NCBI GenBank assembly: GCA_022843745.1
Contig: JALHNB010000024.1
Location: 56,013-102,329 of the forward strand
Direction: 5' to 3'
DNA: 46,317 nt
Source: Anaerolineae bacterium
Lineage (GTDB): Bacteria; Chloroflexota; Anaerolineae; Aggregatilineales; Phototrophicaceae
Shown: in pieces, positions 7,561 to 15,926 of the stretch
How positions within the stretch are numbered: position 1 is the first letter of the stretch
Layout of the letters: every line of letters starts with the position of its first letter
Made by a program: the position numbers and the translations under genes
The notes under the pieces: model-generated
Seen by the model: only the letters and a program-made list of their open reading frames with translations
The model's database searches: none
Told to the model about the DNA's origin: nothing

Positions 7561-8661
7561 ATGAGTAACACGTTTAATGGCCTGGGGCTGCACCTGGGGA
7601 ATTTATCAACGCTTTCCAGCGCCCAGACGCGCTCGATCAGCGCTGAAAACTTTACGGGTGAAAAAGGCAAGGGCGGCATGGCAACCGAGGGAACGGGCGC
7701 AATCGCCGCACGCGAACTTGGCCGTCCCTGGAAAATATCGCCGAGCATCAACATCGCAGGCAACAGCACCGTCACCCTGGCTGAAATTGAAGGCCCCGGC
7801 GCGATCCAGCAAATCTGGCTCACGGTTCACCCAACCTTCTGGCGGCGGCTGGTGCTGCGTTTCTATTGGGATGGCGAAGAAACCCCGTCTGTCGAAGTTC
7901 CTGTCGGTGATTTCTTCTGCAATGGATGGGGTGTGCGCTGCAATGTCACGTCGCTGCCCGTTGCTGTCAATCCTGCTGGCGGCTTCAACTGCTACTGGGA
8001 GATGCCTTTCCGCAAAAGCGCACGTATCACCATTGAAAATATTGCACCGGATGAAGTACGCGGTTTTTATTACCAGATCAACTATACGCTCACGGATGTG
8101 CCAGAAGACCGCGCCTATTTCCATGCGCAGTGGCGGCGCAATAATCCCCTGCCCTATAAGACCGATCACACCCTGCTCGACGGCGTAAAAGGCCAGGGTC
8201 ATTTCATTGGCACATACATCGCCTGGGGTGTCAATAATAATGGCTGGTGGGGTGAGGGCGAAATCAAGTTTTTTATGGACGGCGACAAGGACTATCCCAC
8301 AATCTGCGGCACTGGGACAGAAGATTACTTTGGCGGCGCATGGAATTTTGAATTTCCGCAGGGACAGTACGGCGTATTCAGTTCGCCATTCTCCGGGATG
8401 CCGCAGGTGATTAAGCCGGATGGCCTCTATCAGAGTCAACAACGTTTCGGCCTCTATCGCTGGCACATTATGGATCCGGTTCGCTTCCAGGAAGACCTGC
8501 GCGTGACGATTCAGGCGATTGGCTGGCGCTCAAGGCACAACGATCAGGTGCGTTACCTGCCCATGCAGGATGACATCGCCTCGACTTCGTTCTGGTATCA
8601 GAGCGAACCCCATGCGCCCTTCCCGGCGCTGCCGGATCGCGATGGGTTAGAGGTTATTTAA
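7561..8661 (+). CDS. DUF2961 / GH172-family glycoside hydrolase-like protein
   Basis: A 366-aa cytoplasmic protein with no signal peptide. It matches the DUF2961 family, now grouped as GH172, whose characterised members cleave alpha-D-fructofuranosides or D-arabinofuranosides. Visible hallmarks are NFTGEKGKGG near the start, the IEGPGAIQQIW strand, PVGDFFCNGWG, and the signature GTGTEDYFGGAW, whose E254 is a candidate catalytic residue, then YRWHIMDPVRF near the end. The length is typical. AAGGAG precedes the ATG at a suitable distance. The gene sits directly behind a LacI regulator and its operator, which supports sugar-induced expression. Its 3' end overlaps the convergent fdhD by 8 bp. The exact glycan is unknown. 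Confidence 0.88.
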   Translation: MSNTFNGLGLHLGNLSTLSSAQTRSISAENFTGEKGKGGMATEGTGAIAARELGRPWKISPSINIAGNSTVTLAEIEGPGAIQQIWLTVHPTFWRRLVLRFYWDGEETPSVEVPVGDFFCNGWGVRCNVTSLPVAVNPAGGFNCYWEMPFRKSARITIENIAPDEVRGFYYQINYTLTDVPEDRAYFHAQWRRNNPLPYKTDHTLLDGVKGQGHFIGTYIAWGVNNNGWWGEGEIKFFMDGDKDYPTICGTGTEDYFGGAWNFEFPQGQYGVFSSPFSGMPQVIKPDGLYQSQQRFGLYRWHIMDPVRFQEDLRVTIQAIGWRSRHNDQVRYLPMQDDIASTSFWYQSEPHAPFPALPDRDGLEVI

Positions 8662-9532
8662 GCGGCTCATTGATTGGGGAGGGCGTGTCGATTTGAACAC
8701 GTTCTTCCCCACAATACAGGTTAAACTGATCGTCGCGCAGGAAGCCGATCAGAGTCATGCCAAATCGCCGCGCCATGCGAACCGCCAGACTTGACGGCGC
8801 AGAAATAGCGCAAAAAATCGCGATACCCGCGACAGCCGCTTTCTGAACAAGCTCAAAACTCGCACGTCCACTCACCAGCGCAATACAATTAGTCAGCGGA
8901 AGTTTATCCTGCATCAGCGCCCAACCGACCAGTTTGTCCATCGCATTATGCCGGCCCACATCCTCACGCATCGCCAGCATTTGCCCCTGCGAATCAAATA
9001 GCCCAACAGCATGAAGCCCGCCCGTGACATCGAAAAGGCGCTGCGCCTGTCGCAGTTGGTCGGATAGATTGGTAATAATTTCGATAGATACTGGATGATC
9101 GCCAACAGGTTTTGCAATGCCGCGCCGTTCAATTGCCTCGATGCTGGTTTTGCCACACACCCCACACGCACTGGAAACCACAAAATGACGATCCAGCGAA
9201 CGTAAGTCGGATGGCAACGCACTTCGCAGCTTCACGTTCACCACGTTATAAAGCTGTTCCTCATCCTCTACGTCAACACAATAACTGATGCTCTCAATAT
9301 CCTGGCGGCTGCGCATCAGGCCTTCGCCAAATAAAAAACCCGCCGCCAATTCGAAATCCGCGCCGGGGGTTCGCATGGTGACGGCAAGTTGGCGCGTCTC
9401 TCCGCCGCTGACGAGGCGGATTTCAAGCGGTTCTTCCGTGACGACATAATCGCGACGAGGGCGATTGCTCCCCTCGCCTCGACGAACGCGAATCACATTT
9501 GCGGCGGTTTTGCTGCTCGAACGATTCTCCAT
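8654..9532 (-). CDS. fdhD: Formate dehydrogenase accessory sulfurtransferase FdhD
   Basis: A 292-aa cytoplasmic protein that passes sulfur from a cysteine desulfurase to the molybdenum cofactor of formate-dehydrogenase-type enzymes, which need the sulfido ligand for activity. Family features are TEEPLEIRL, MRTPGADFELAAGFLFGEGL, the loop SSACGVCGKTS carrying C123 and C126, and MREDVGRHNAMDKLVG. It lies 41 bp downstream of the molybdopterin oxidoreductase and in the same operon as mobA, which fits its role. AAGG, 9 bases before the ATG, falls inside a short duplicated segment. Confidence 0.95.
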   Translation of the reverse strand: MENRSSSKTAANVIRVRRGEGSNRPRRDYVVTEEPLEIRLVSGGETRQLAVTMRTPGADFELAAGFLFGEGLMRSRQDIESISYCVDVEDEEQLYNVVNVKLRSALPSDLRSLDRHFVVSSACGVCGKTSIEAIERRGIAKPVGDHPVSIEIITNLSDQLRQAQRLFDVTGGLHAVGLFDSQGQMLAMREDVGRHNAMDKLVGWALMQDKLPLTNCIALVSGRASFELVQKAAVAGIAIFCAISAPSSLAVRMARRFGMTLIGFLRDDQFNLYCGEERVQIDTPSPINEPLK

Positions 9533-9540
9533 AACTTAGC

Positions 9541-9612
9541 CCTTGATAATCAGTGTCACGGACTTTGCGCTGCTCAAACCTTGATAATCGGTGTCACGGG
9601 CTTTGCGCTGGA
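9541..9612. repeat. 38-bp-period duplication of the 3' end of the oxidoreductase gene
   Basis: Two direct copies start at 9541 and 9579. One covers the last codons of the oxidoreductase. The other lies beyond its stop codon, between it and fdhD. They share about 32 aligned bases with only three or four differences. The extra copy is untranslated as part of the oxidoreductase because the stop at 9574-9576 precedes it, yet it still encodes a near copy of the C-terminal SAKPVTPIIK in another frame. It also supplies the AAGG before fdhD. Confidence 0.75.
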
Positions 9613-11859
9613 TATGCGTTCCAACCGGACGCCGACGGATTTATAAGCGGGGATTTTCGCCAGCGGTGAGCGTGCCTGGGGATCGAGCAGCACATTCGCT
9701 TCCGGCCAATAGACTTGAAGCGTACCTTCAGACACATCAGTAACGGCAATACGCCCTTGATACACGCCGAACTCATTAACTACCCGCACCTGCTCCCCAT
9801 CCCGGAAACCAAAATGTCCGGCATCGGCGGCATTGATAAACACTGCATCACGTCCAAGATGATTGGAACTCTCATGATCTTCATGCACCATGCTGTTAAA
9901 CTGCTTGCCCCGCCGAGTCACCAGCATGAGTTCGCCCTCTTTAAGCGCATTGATGGGAAGCTCAACGACCTGGAAATGTGCCTTGCCATCCGGCGTGTGA
10001 AATTCCCAATCCGCACAAAGCATCTCCCCACCATATTGGAATTGATCGCCTTCCTTGCGCAGGCGCTCGATTCCGGCGTACATCGGCACGACCCGCGCGA
10101 TTTCATTACGGATCGCGTCTGTAGAGTGAAAATGGACTTGCTCTGCCAATTCTGGCCGCACCCGCGCTGCCAGATCGCCCAAAACATCCCCTTCGCTGCG
10201 GGCTTCGCCAATACGCGGCCCTGGAATCTCCGGGCTGAAAATTATACGTCGTTCGGTTGAGGTTTCCGTAACGCCACCAGGTATTTCATAGCGGGTCATC
10301 GCGGGCAGCAAAATTACGGTGTCTGCCGGGTCAATAAACATCTGGCTGGAGAGCGCAATATCCATATGAACGCGCAGCTTAATCTGACCAAGAGCATCGC
10401 CTGCACCTTTGGGGTCGGGCATCACTTCGCGAAAATTGCCGCCAACCGCGAACAGGACATCCATTTCGCCCCTTCCAGCGGCATCCAGCATTTCCGGCGT
10501 GGTCAATCCGGGCTGAGGTGGTACTTCAAATCCATATTCCTCTGACAGATGCTTTGCGGCTTCTGGCGTTATTGTCTCCCCGCCGGGGAAAGCAGTAGCA
10601 TATGCGCCCATCTCCGCGCCACCCTGCACGCCCGAATGTCCGCGAATCGGCATCAGGCCACAGCCCGGACGACCCACAAAACCCTTGAGCAGCGCCAGAT
10701 TGATGATCGCATGGACATTATCCTCGCCTGACACATGCTGGGTAACGCCCATACCCCACACAAAAACTGCGCGTTCGGCTTTCGACACCATTTGCGCGTA
10801 TGCCTGAATTTGTACTACGGGGATACCGGATTCGCGCTCGATCTGTTCCCACGTCAGCGTCGCCAAATAGGATTTCAGCGCCTCAAAACCCTCGGTGTGC
10901 TCACTCACGAACGACGAATCATAGCCTTGATTTTCGATGATATATTTCGCCGCGCCATGCACAAATGCCATATCGCCGCCGACACGCACCTGATAAAAAT
11001 GATCGGTGAAGCGCGTGCCGAACATCGCGCTTTCCAGATCACTCGGGATCCAATATTTCTCCATACCGGGTTCGCGATAAGGATTGACCGAAACGATCTG
11101 CGTCCCGGCTTTTTTGGCATGATACAGATATTTCATCATCACAGGCTGGTTGCTGGCGACATTCGAGCCGAAGAATGTCACCAAATCCGTGCCAATGAGG
11201 TCGGCATAGGAGCAGGTTGTCGCCGCAACACCCACCGCCGACTTAAGACCAAACGTGCTGGGCGAATGGCAAATCCGCGCGGCATTATCCAGATTATTCG
11301 TCCCCATCGCACGTACTGCCTTCTGGAAAGCGTAGTAGGTTTCGTTGGGGATACCCCGGCTCGTCATGTAAAAATAAGTGCGATCCGGCGTAGTCTGGCG
11401 GATATGTGACGCAATCGTGTTCAGCGCTTCATCCCAGCTAATCCGGCGGAATCCTGCTTCTCCTTTTCGGCGAATCATCGGGACTGAGGGCCGCCCCATC
11501 GCGCGGAGATCACGGGCGCGTAGTTCACGCAGCGGCGCGACATCGGCCAGTACAGCCGGGTCAAATGCCGAAAGCGTGTTGAGACGCAGTAGCCGCAAGC
11601 GCACATTACACAGATGAACGCCGTCAATCGTCCAGTCTTTCAGCCCTGATGTGCCAAGCGCACAGCCATCGCAGACACCATGATTGAGAATACGCCAGGC
11701 AAAGCGAAAATTATCGCGATTCTCCCAAAGAGCGCGAAAAATCTCAACAAAATTTTCAGGATGTTTAAAGGGGATCCGCGAGGCCCACATACGGGGATCC
11801 CAGCCTTTTTTAGGTTCTCGAATATAACGTCTTGGGCGGCTGAAAAGCATTGATAACAT
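9574..11859 (-). CDS. FdhF/YdeP-family molybdopterin oxidoreductase
   Basis: A 761-aa cytoplasmic molybdo-bis-MGD enzyme of the formate-dehydrogenase-like YdeP branch (TIGR01701 type). N-terminal Cys motif CDGCALG with C63, C66 and a further C84 fits a modified or incomplete Fe-S site of that branch. The active-site segment NAARICHSPST has C195 where E. coli FdhF has selenocysteine. Cofactor-binding stretches include TFFGSNVASNQPVMMKYL, VWGMGVTQHVSGEDN, RGHSGVQGGAEMGA and the C-terminal MVTRRGKQFNSMVHEDHESSNHLGRD. There is no Tat signal and no partner Fe-S or diaphorase subunit beside it, so the electron acceptor is unknown. mobA ends 4 bp upstream and fdhD follows, so cofactor guanylation and sulfuration are co-expressed with it. 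True formate activity is not certain. Confidence 0.9.
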   Translation of the reverse strand: MLSMLFSRPRRYIREPKKGWDPRMWASRIPFKHPENFVEIFRALWENRDNFRFAWRILNHGVCDGCALGTSGLKDWTIDGVHLCNVRLRLLRLNTLSAFDPAVLADVAPLRELRARDLRAMGRPSVPMIRRKGEAGFRRISWDEALNTIASHIRQTTPDRTYFYMTSRGIPNETYYAFQKAVRAMGTNNLDNAARICHSPSTFGLKSAVGVAATTCSYADLIGTDLVTFFGSNVASNQPVMMKYLYHAKKAGTQIVSVNPYREPGMEKYWIPSDLESAMFGTRFTDHFYQVRVGGDMAFVHGAAKYIIENQGYDSSFVSEHTEGFEALKSYLATLTWEQIERESGIPVVQIQAYAQMVSKAERAVFVWGMGVTQHVSGEDNVHAIINLALLKGFVGRPGCGLMPIRGHSGVQGGAEMGAYATAFPGGETITPEAAKHLSEEYGFEVPPQPGLTTPEMLDAAGRGEMDVLFAVGGNFREVMPDPKGAGDALGQIKLRVHMDIALSSQMFIDPADTVILLPAMTRYEIPGGVTETSTERRIIFSPEIPGPRIGEARSEGDVLGDLAARVRPELAEQVHFHSTDAIRNEIARVVPMYAGIERLRKEGDQFQYGGEMLCADWEFHTPDGKAHFQVVELPINALKEGELMLVTRRGKQFNSMVHEDHESSNHLGRDAVFINAADAGHFGFRDGEQVRVVNEFGVYQGRIAVTDVSEGTLQVYWPEANVLLDPQARSPLAKIPAYKSVGVRLERISSAKPVTPIIKV

Positions 11860-11863
11860 TTAT

Positions 11864-12487
11864 TTATCTCATTTCGGTCAGATGTGAGGCCGCACGTTCA
11901 AGATCGACTGGGGCGTTCAGATTGGTAAACGCAAGTCCATCAACCTCAAGTGGCGTATATTCAGCTTCATCCATCCAGTGTGTGTGAAGCTGATCGAGTA
12001 AATCCTGCAACCGCCGTGTGCCTGCTGTCAATGCAGACTCAATTTTCGGCAAAGAATCACGATGATACACGGCGTGAAGGGGCTGAGATTTCCCGCGCCA
12101 GCGTGGAACCACAGCATCACATTGCGCCTCAAGTTGTGCCTCTTGTACCTTTTGTGCTTCAAGGAGCTTCATTATCAACATGGGATTTATGAAGGGCATG
12201 TCACAGCCCACAACAATCACTTGATCATGATTCGCCAATTTGAGCGCCGTGCAAAGACCGCCGATTGGGCCTAAATCAGAAATAATATCGGGATAGACGG
12301 GTATATCCAGCATGGGGTATTGATCGCGGTGTCGGGAAATAACGAATATCTGGTCACCAGGGAGCAACCGCAGACGTTCAATGACATGTGTCACCAGCGC
12401 CTTACCCTGAAACACCACTAAAGCCTTATCTGTTCCCATGCGACGACTTTGACCACCTGCCAATATCGCCGCTGTCAACCCGACCAT
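11864..12487 (-). CDS. mobA: Molybdenum cofactor guanylyltransferase MobA
   Basis: A 207-aa enzyme that transfers GMP from GTP to molybdopterin to give the MGD form used by DMSO-reductase-family enzymes. The N-terminus carries the nucleotidyltransferase loop AAILAGGQSRRMGTDKAL, followed by IGGLCTALK and the metal-binding VVGCDMPFINP. Length is typical. It is the first gene of a mobA, oxidoreductase, fdhD operon, with 4 bp to the oxidoreductase. About 180 bp upstream separate it from the next leftward gene and should hold the promoter, though no clear element was identified. Confidence 0.93.
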   Translation of the reverse strand: MVGLTAAILAGGQSRRMGTDKALVVFQGKALVTHVIERLRLLPGDQIFVISRHRDQYPMLDIPVYPDIISDLGPIGGLCTALKLANHDQVIVVGCDMPFINPMLIMKLLEAQKVQEAQLEAQCDAVVPRWRGKSQPLHAVYHRDSLPKIESALTAGTRRLQDLLDQLHTHWMDEAEYTPLEVDGLAFTNLNAPVDLERAASHLTEMR

Positions 12488-12668
12488 TGGAAATTAATCT
12501 TTTTGGGTATCATAGAAATCTCTTGTCTATCAATAAAACTTTTGCCAAATTGTAACGCATTCCGGGGCTAATGGTTAGAAGTGGACTCACGCTCGATCAA
12601 TGGAGTCGAAACGGATCATCGAAGACGTTGTGGCGTGTTGCTTATGAACAAGCTTTTAAAAACGCTGG

Positions 12669-13316
12669 TTATAGTATTTTGTCGATAAAATCTTCAATTT
12701 TTACTGACAGGTCATCGAGTGAGCCAGTGTTTTGAATATGCCAGTCAGACATCTCGATACATTTCGCGATGCTGTGGCCGTGTGCTGGCTCACCCTCTCC
12801 GGATTCTTTGATGAGCATCTCCCGGACAGCGGTTTCCTGATTCAGCATATCGGCAGACTCGTCAGAACGCCGCCGGACGATAATGCGAGTGACCAATAGG
12901 TCAAGGGGCGCTTCCAGCCCGACCATCACGAATTTGCCATCATAGCGTTTGCGCAGCGTCGTAATTTCGTCAGGCGCGCGAATCGAATCAATAATGAAAG
13001 CGACTTCTAACTCGTTTTCAAATGTGCGCAGCGTCTCGGCAATGGTATCCGCCACCATCGTCGCCAGAACGCCGGAGCCATGTTTCTCCCGCAGTTCATT
13101 GGCGATGCGATGCAGAACAGGCCGTTCAACAGGCAGTCCTTGTTGACGGACAAAAGTGCGCAGCACATCAGACAGGCTGTAATGATAGGCTGCTATGCCC
13201 TTCTCCTGCAAAACAGCCTGTAACCGCGCGACAAACTCTCCCTTGCCGACACCCGGAAGCCCGGTGACACCGACAAATCGTAAGACGTTGCGTTCTTCCA
13301 TATGCAATCGGGTCAC
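12669..13316 (-). CDS. P-loop nucleotide or dephospho-CoA kinase-like protein
   Basis: A 215-aa cytoplasmic P-loop protein. Walker A GLPGVGKGE (K25) is followed by a lid-like basic segment TRIIVRRRSDESADM and the strand IIDSIRAPDEI, a pattern shared by dephospho-CoA kinase-like and (d)NMP kinase-like proteins found in archaea and some bacteria. The likely reaction is phosphoryl transfer to a nucleotide or related small molecule, but the substrate cannot be read from sequence. A second ATG at codon 6 could be the true start. It begins 22 bp beyond the end of the dioxygenase gene on the same strand and may be co-transcribed with it, without an obvious functional link. Confidence 0.7.
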   Translation of the reverse strand: MTRLHMEERNVLRFVGVTGLPGVGKGEFVARLQAVLQEKGIAAYHYSLSDVLRTFVRQQGLPVERPVLHRIANELREKHGSGVLATMVADTIAETLRTFENELEVAFIIDSIRAPDEITTLRKRYDGKFVMVGLEAPLDLLVTRIIVRRRSDESADMLNQETAVREMLIKESGEGEPAHGHSIAKCIEMSDWHIQNTGSLDDLSVKIEDFIDKIL

Positions 13317-13338
13317 TCGTTTTTAGTGCAGACCATCA

Positions 13339-14106
13339 CTAGACCGCCAGAATCGATTCAGCCATTTTCTCAATTGCATCATCGGCGCTGACCGGACATG
13401 GTATCTGCCCAGAGGTTTTCTTTTCAGTAAATTGTGGATTTGCCAGCGCGTTATAACACATTATGAACGCCCGACGGTGATAATCGGCGTTATTCGGCCC
13501 GGAAGCGTGTAAAAGATTGCTGTGAAAAAAGAGAACTGATCCCGGCGACATTTCGCAGTAGACAAGCTCGAACATGGACTCAATTTGCTTAATACGGGTG
13601 GGGTCAGCGCCGGTCTGACCTGCGACTTTACCGTGATCGAGCCGTTCCAGTTTGTGCGAGCCGCGCAGCACTTGTAAGCAGCCATTTTCGCGCGTACAGG
13701 GGTCAAGCGCTGCAAATGCGCTCAACATACGGGGCGCAGCGAAGCCCTGGTCATACCAATAGCCGTAGTCCTGATGCCATTCCCAGCTACCGCCCGTTTT
13801 GGCTTCTTTAAGGATCACTTTGCCGTGAAAAAAGGCTGTTTCTTCGCCCATAAGAACGCGCACGTTGTTTACCACACGTGGGCAGGTCGAAGCTGCGCCC
13901 CATATGTCATCGCCAATTTCGTGCCAGATAGCAAGCCTGGCTCTTCTACCTCTCGTATCAGCCGCGTCATGTTGAGTAGTTGCCACACGATGCCCTTTTT
14001 CGACTTCCGACAGCATGGCGGCTACTTCGCGTTCATTAAACACATTTTCGATCAAGACGTAACCGTCGCGCCAATAATCCGCCACTTTTTCCTGTGTCAG
14101 GTACAT
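13339..14106 (-). CDS. Phytanoyl-CoA dioxygenase (PhyH) family protein
   Basis: A 255-aa predicted Fe(II)/2-oxoglutarate-dependent oxygenase. The metal triad is visible as H111 and D113 in EWHQDYGYWYDQG and H200 in FFHSNLLHASGPNNAD, with the 2-oxoglutarate-binding Arg just after at 211 or 212. Members hydroxylate varied small molecules, from phytanoyl-CoA to halogenated natural-product intermediates, and the substrate here is unknown. It is cytosolic, with no signal peptide. Two strong hairpins between it and pckA separate its transcription from the upstream operon. Confidence 0.88.
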   Translation of the reverse strand: MYLTQEKVADYWRDGYVLIENVFNEREVAAMLSEVEKGHRVATTQHDAADTRGRRARLAIWHEIGDDIWGAASTCPRVVNNVRVLMGEETAFFHGKVILKEAKTGGSWEWHQDYGYWYDQGFAAPRMLSAFAALDPCTRENGCLQVLRGSHKLERLDHGKVAGQTGADPTRIKQIESMFELVYCEMSPGSVLFFHSNLLHASGPNNADYHRRAFIMCYNALANPQFTEKKTSGQIPCPVSADDAIEKMAESILAV

Positions 14107-14185
14107 AATTCAATCTCCAAAATTTTTCAATTTCACACAATTATGACGGTAATATTGAGCTTTGTCATGTACCAATTCATGAAAA

Positions 14186-14206
14186 ACGCCTCTACAAATG
14201 AGGCGT
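14186..14206 (-). terminator. Rho-independent terminator (second of two) after pckA
   Basis: Perfect 7-bp stem ACGCCTC/GAGGCGT with a 7-base loop. Read leftward, it is followed by TTTTTC. It backs up the stronger hairpin at 14214-14239. Confidence 0.7.
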
Positions 14207-14213
14207 ATCATAA

Positions 14214-14239
14214 AAGGGACACAATGTACTGTGTCCCTT
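14214..14239 (-). terminator. Rho-independent terminator (first of two) after pckA
   Basis: Perfect 10-bp stem AAGGGACACA/TGTGTCCCTT with a 6-base loop, 13 bp past the pckA stop. Read leftward it is followed by TTTTA. This ends the ppsA-pckA transcript. Confidence 0.85.
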
Positions 14240-14252
14240 GATTCTTTGTTCA

Positions 14253-15854
14253 CTACATGGTTGACGGCTGTGCGACCAGCGTTTGTGGATCAACCTCGTT
14301 TTCGTACTGCGCGAAGTTAGCACTAAAGCGCCGAGTCAGGTCATTTGCTCGTTCGTCATATGCCTGTGGATTGTCCCAGGTATTGCGTGGATTCAGGATT
14401 TCATCAGGCACATCCGGGCAGTGTGTCGGGATATGCAGCCCAAAATATGGCTCTGTTTGAGTTTCAATCTGTTGCAATGAACCATCAAGAATGGCATGAA
14501 CCATTGCGCGGGTATATGACAGTTTAATACGCTGGCCTTCACCATATGGCCCACCTGTCCATCCGGTGTTCACCAACCAGACATTCGCCTGATGTTTCTT
14601 GATTTTATCACCTAACAACTGAGCATACTCACCGGGGTGCAGGGGCATGAACGGCGCGCCGAAACACGCACTAAAAGTAACCTGCGGGTCTTTGCTTAAT
14701 CCCTGCTCAGTTCCCGCGACTTTAGCCGTATAACCACTGAGGAAGTGATAACGTGCCTGTTCTGGCGTTAGCCGGCTGACGGGCGGCATGACACCAAACG
14801 CATCAGCAGTCAGGAAGATGATATTATCAGGATGCCCACCCATTCCTGCGCGTGTGCCGCTGGGAATATGGCTGATCGGATACGAGGCGCGCGTATTTTC
14901 GGTAAATGACGAGTTATCCAGGTCAAGCTGCCGATCATGTACATCAATCGCGACATTTTCCAGAATTGTTCCAAAGCGCCGCGTTGTCTCGTAAATTTCA
15001 GGCTCACCCGTTGGTGAAAGCCGGATAACTTTGGCGTAGCAGCCGCGTTCAATATTGAAAACGCCTTTATCGCTCCAACCATGTTCGTCATCACCGATCA
15101 GGGTACGGCTCGATTCTGACGCGAGGGTCGTCTTGCCAGTGCCGGAAAGCCCGAAGAACAGCGCGACATCATTTCGACTGCCGATATTGGCCGAGCAGTG
15201 CATCGAAAGAACACCCTGATGAGGCAGCAGATAATTCATGACGCTAAAGACCGATTTTTTGATTTCCCCGGCATAGCTTGTGCCGCCGATCAAAATCATC
15301 TTGCGGGCAAAGTTAATCAGCACGAACGAATCGGAGTGCGTGCCATCCAGCTCTGGAACCGCACGGAATCCCGGTGCATGGATGACCGTGTAGGTGGGCG
15401 TGAAGTTATCTTCCTCAGCCCGATCCAGCGGCAGGATGAACATATTACGTGCAAAAAGGCTGTGCCAGGCGGTCTGCGTAATCACACGAATCGACAAACG
15501 ATAGTCAGGATCAGCCCCGGCGTAGCAGTTCTGCACGAAAATATCAGAACCCTGGAGATAGGCCAGCATCTTTTGCAGCAGGCGATCAAATTTTTCGCCG
15601 TCAAACGGGCGGTTAATTTCCCCCCACGAGATGTCCGCTTGAGTGGACGACTCATGGACAATAAAACGATCTTTGGGCGAACGCCCGGTGTGCGTCCCGG
15701 TTCGGACGACCAGCGGCCCTAAATGCGCGACAAGGCCTTCATGCCGCTGCACCGCCTGTTCATAAAGCTGCGGCGTATGAAGCTGCCAATAGATCTGCTG
15801 CAAATGGCGCAGCCCTAGCGCTTCCAACTCAGGTTGGGTTTGTAGAATTCTCAT
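14253..15854 (-). CDS. pckA: Phosphoenolpyruvate carboxykinase (ATP)
   Basis: A 533-aa cytoplasmic enzyme converting oxaloacetate and ATP to PEP, CO2 and ADP, the entry to gluconeogenesis. Diagnostic motifs are RTGTHTGRSPKDRF, the PEPCK-specific IGGTSYAGEIKKSVF, the kinase loop GLSGTGKTTLA (K241), the metal-binding LIGDDEHGW and NTGWTGGPYGEG with the RI/LSYTRAMV segment after it. A longer frame starts at 15893, but that ATG lies inside a stable hairpin, while ATG 15854 has GGGAGAAG just upstream, so the shorter start is chosen. It lies 72 bp downstream of ppsA, and two terminators follow. Confidence 0.96.
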   Translation of the reverse strand: MRILQTQPELEALGLRHLQQIYWQLHTPQLYEQAVQRHEGLVAHLGPLVVRTGTHTGRSPKDRFIVHESSTQADISWGEINRPFDGEKFDRLLQKMLAYLQGSDIFVQNCYAGADPDYRLSIRVITQTAWHSLFARNMFILPLDRAEEDNFTPTYTVIHAPGFRAVPELDGTHSDSFVLINFARKMILIGGTSYAGEIKKSVFSVMNYLLPHQGVLSMHCSANIGSRNDVALFFGLSGTGKTTLASESSRTLIGDDEHGWSDKGVFNIERGCYAKVIRLSPTGEPEIYETTRRFGTILENVAIDVHDRQLDLDNSSFTENTRASYPISHIPSGTRAGMGGHPDNIIFLTADAFGVMPPVSRLTPEQARYHFLSGYTAKVAGTEQGLSKDPQVTFSACFGAPFMPLHPGEYAQLLGDKIKKHQANVWLVNTGWTGGPYGEGQRIKLSYTRAMVHAILDGSLQQIETQTEPYFGLHIPTHCPDVPDEILNPRNTWDNPQAYDERANDLTRRFSANFAQYENEVDPQTLVAQPSTM

Positions 15855-15875
15855 AATTACTTCTCCCATATCTAG

Positions 15876-15901
15876 GGCTGGCGATAAGGTCATCGCCAGC
15901 C
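15876..15901 (-). other. Stable hairpin between ppsA and pckA
   Basis: Perfect 10-bp stem GGCTGGCGAT/ATCGCCAGCC with a 6-base loop, without a T-run afterwards on the leftward strand. It is therefore more likely an RNA-processing, stability or attenuation element than a full terminator. It could uncouple the levels of PpsA and PckA from one transcript. Confidence 0.6.
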
Positions 15902-15926
15902 GACTTTGATTATCAACTTAGTGTGC

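Noticed and set aside
7606-8466. A 286-codon frame on the minus strand opposite the GH172-like gene
   Set aside because: Shadow of a well-supported family gene that has its own promoter, operator and ribosome-binding site.
12488-12668. Molybdenum-cofactor riboswitch upstream of mobA
   Set aside because: No matching set of conserved stems was recognisable by eye in the 180-bp gap.
15855-15893. Upstream ATG for pckA
   Set aside because: It is buried in a 10-bp hairpin without a good ribosome-binding site; ATG 15854 has GGGAGAAG just upstream.
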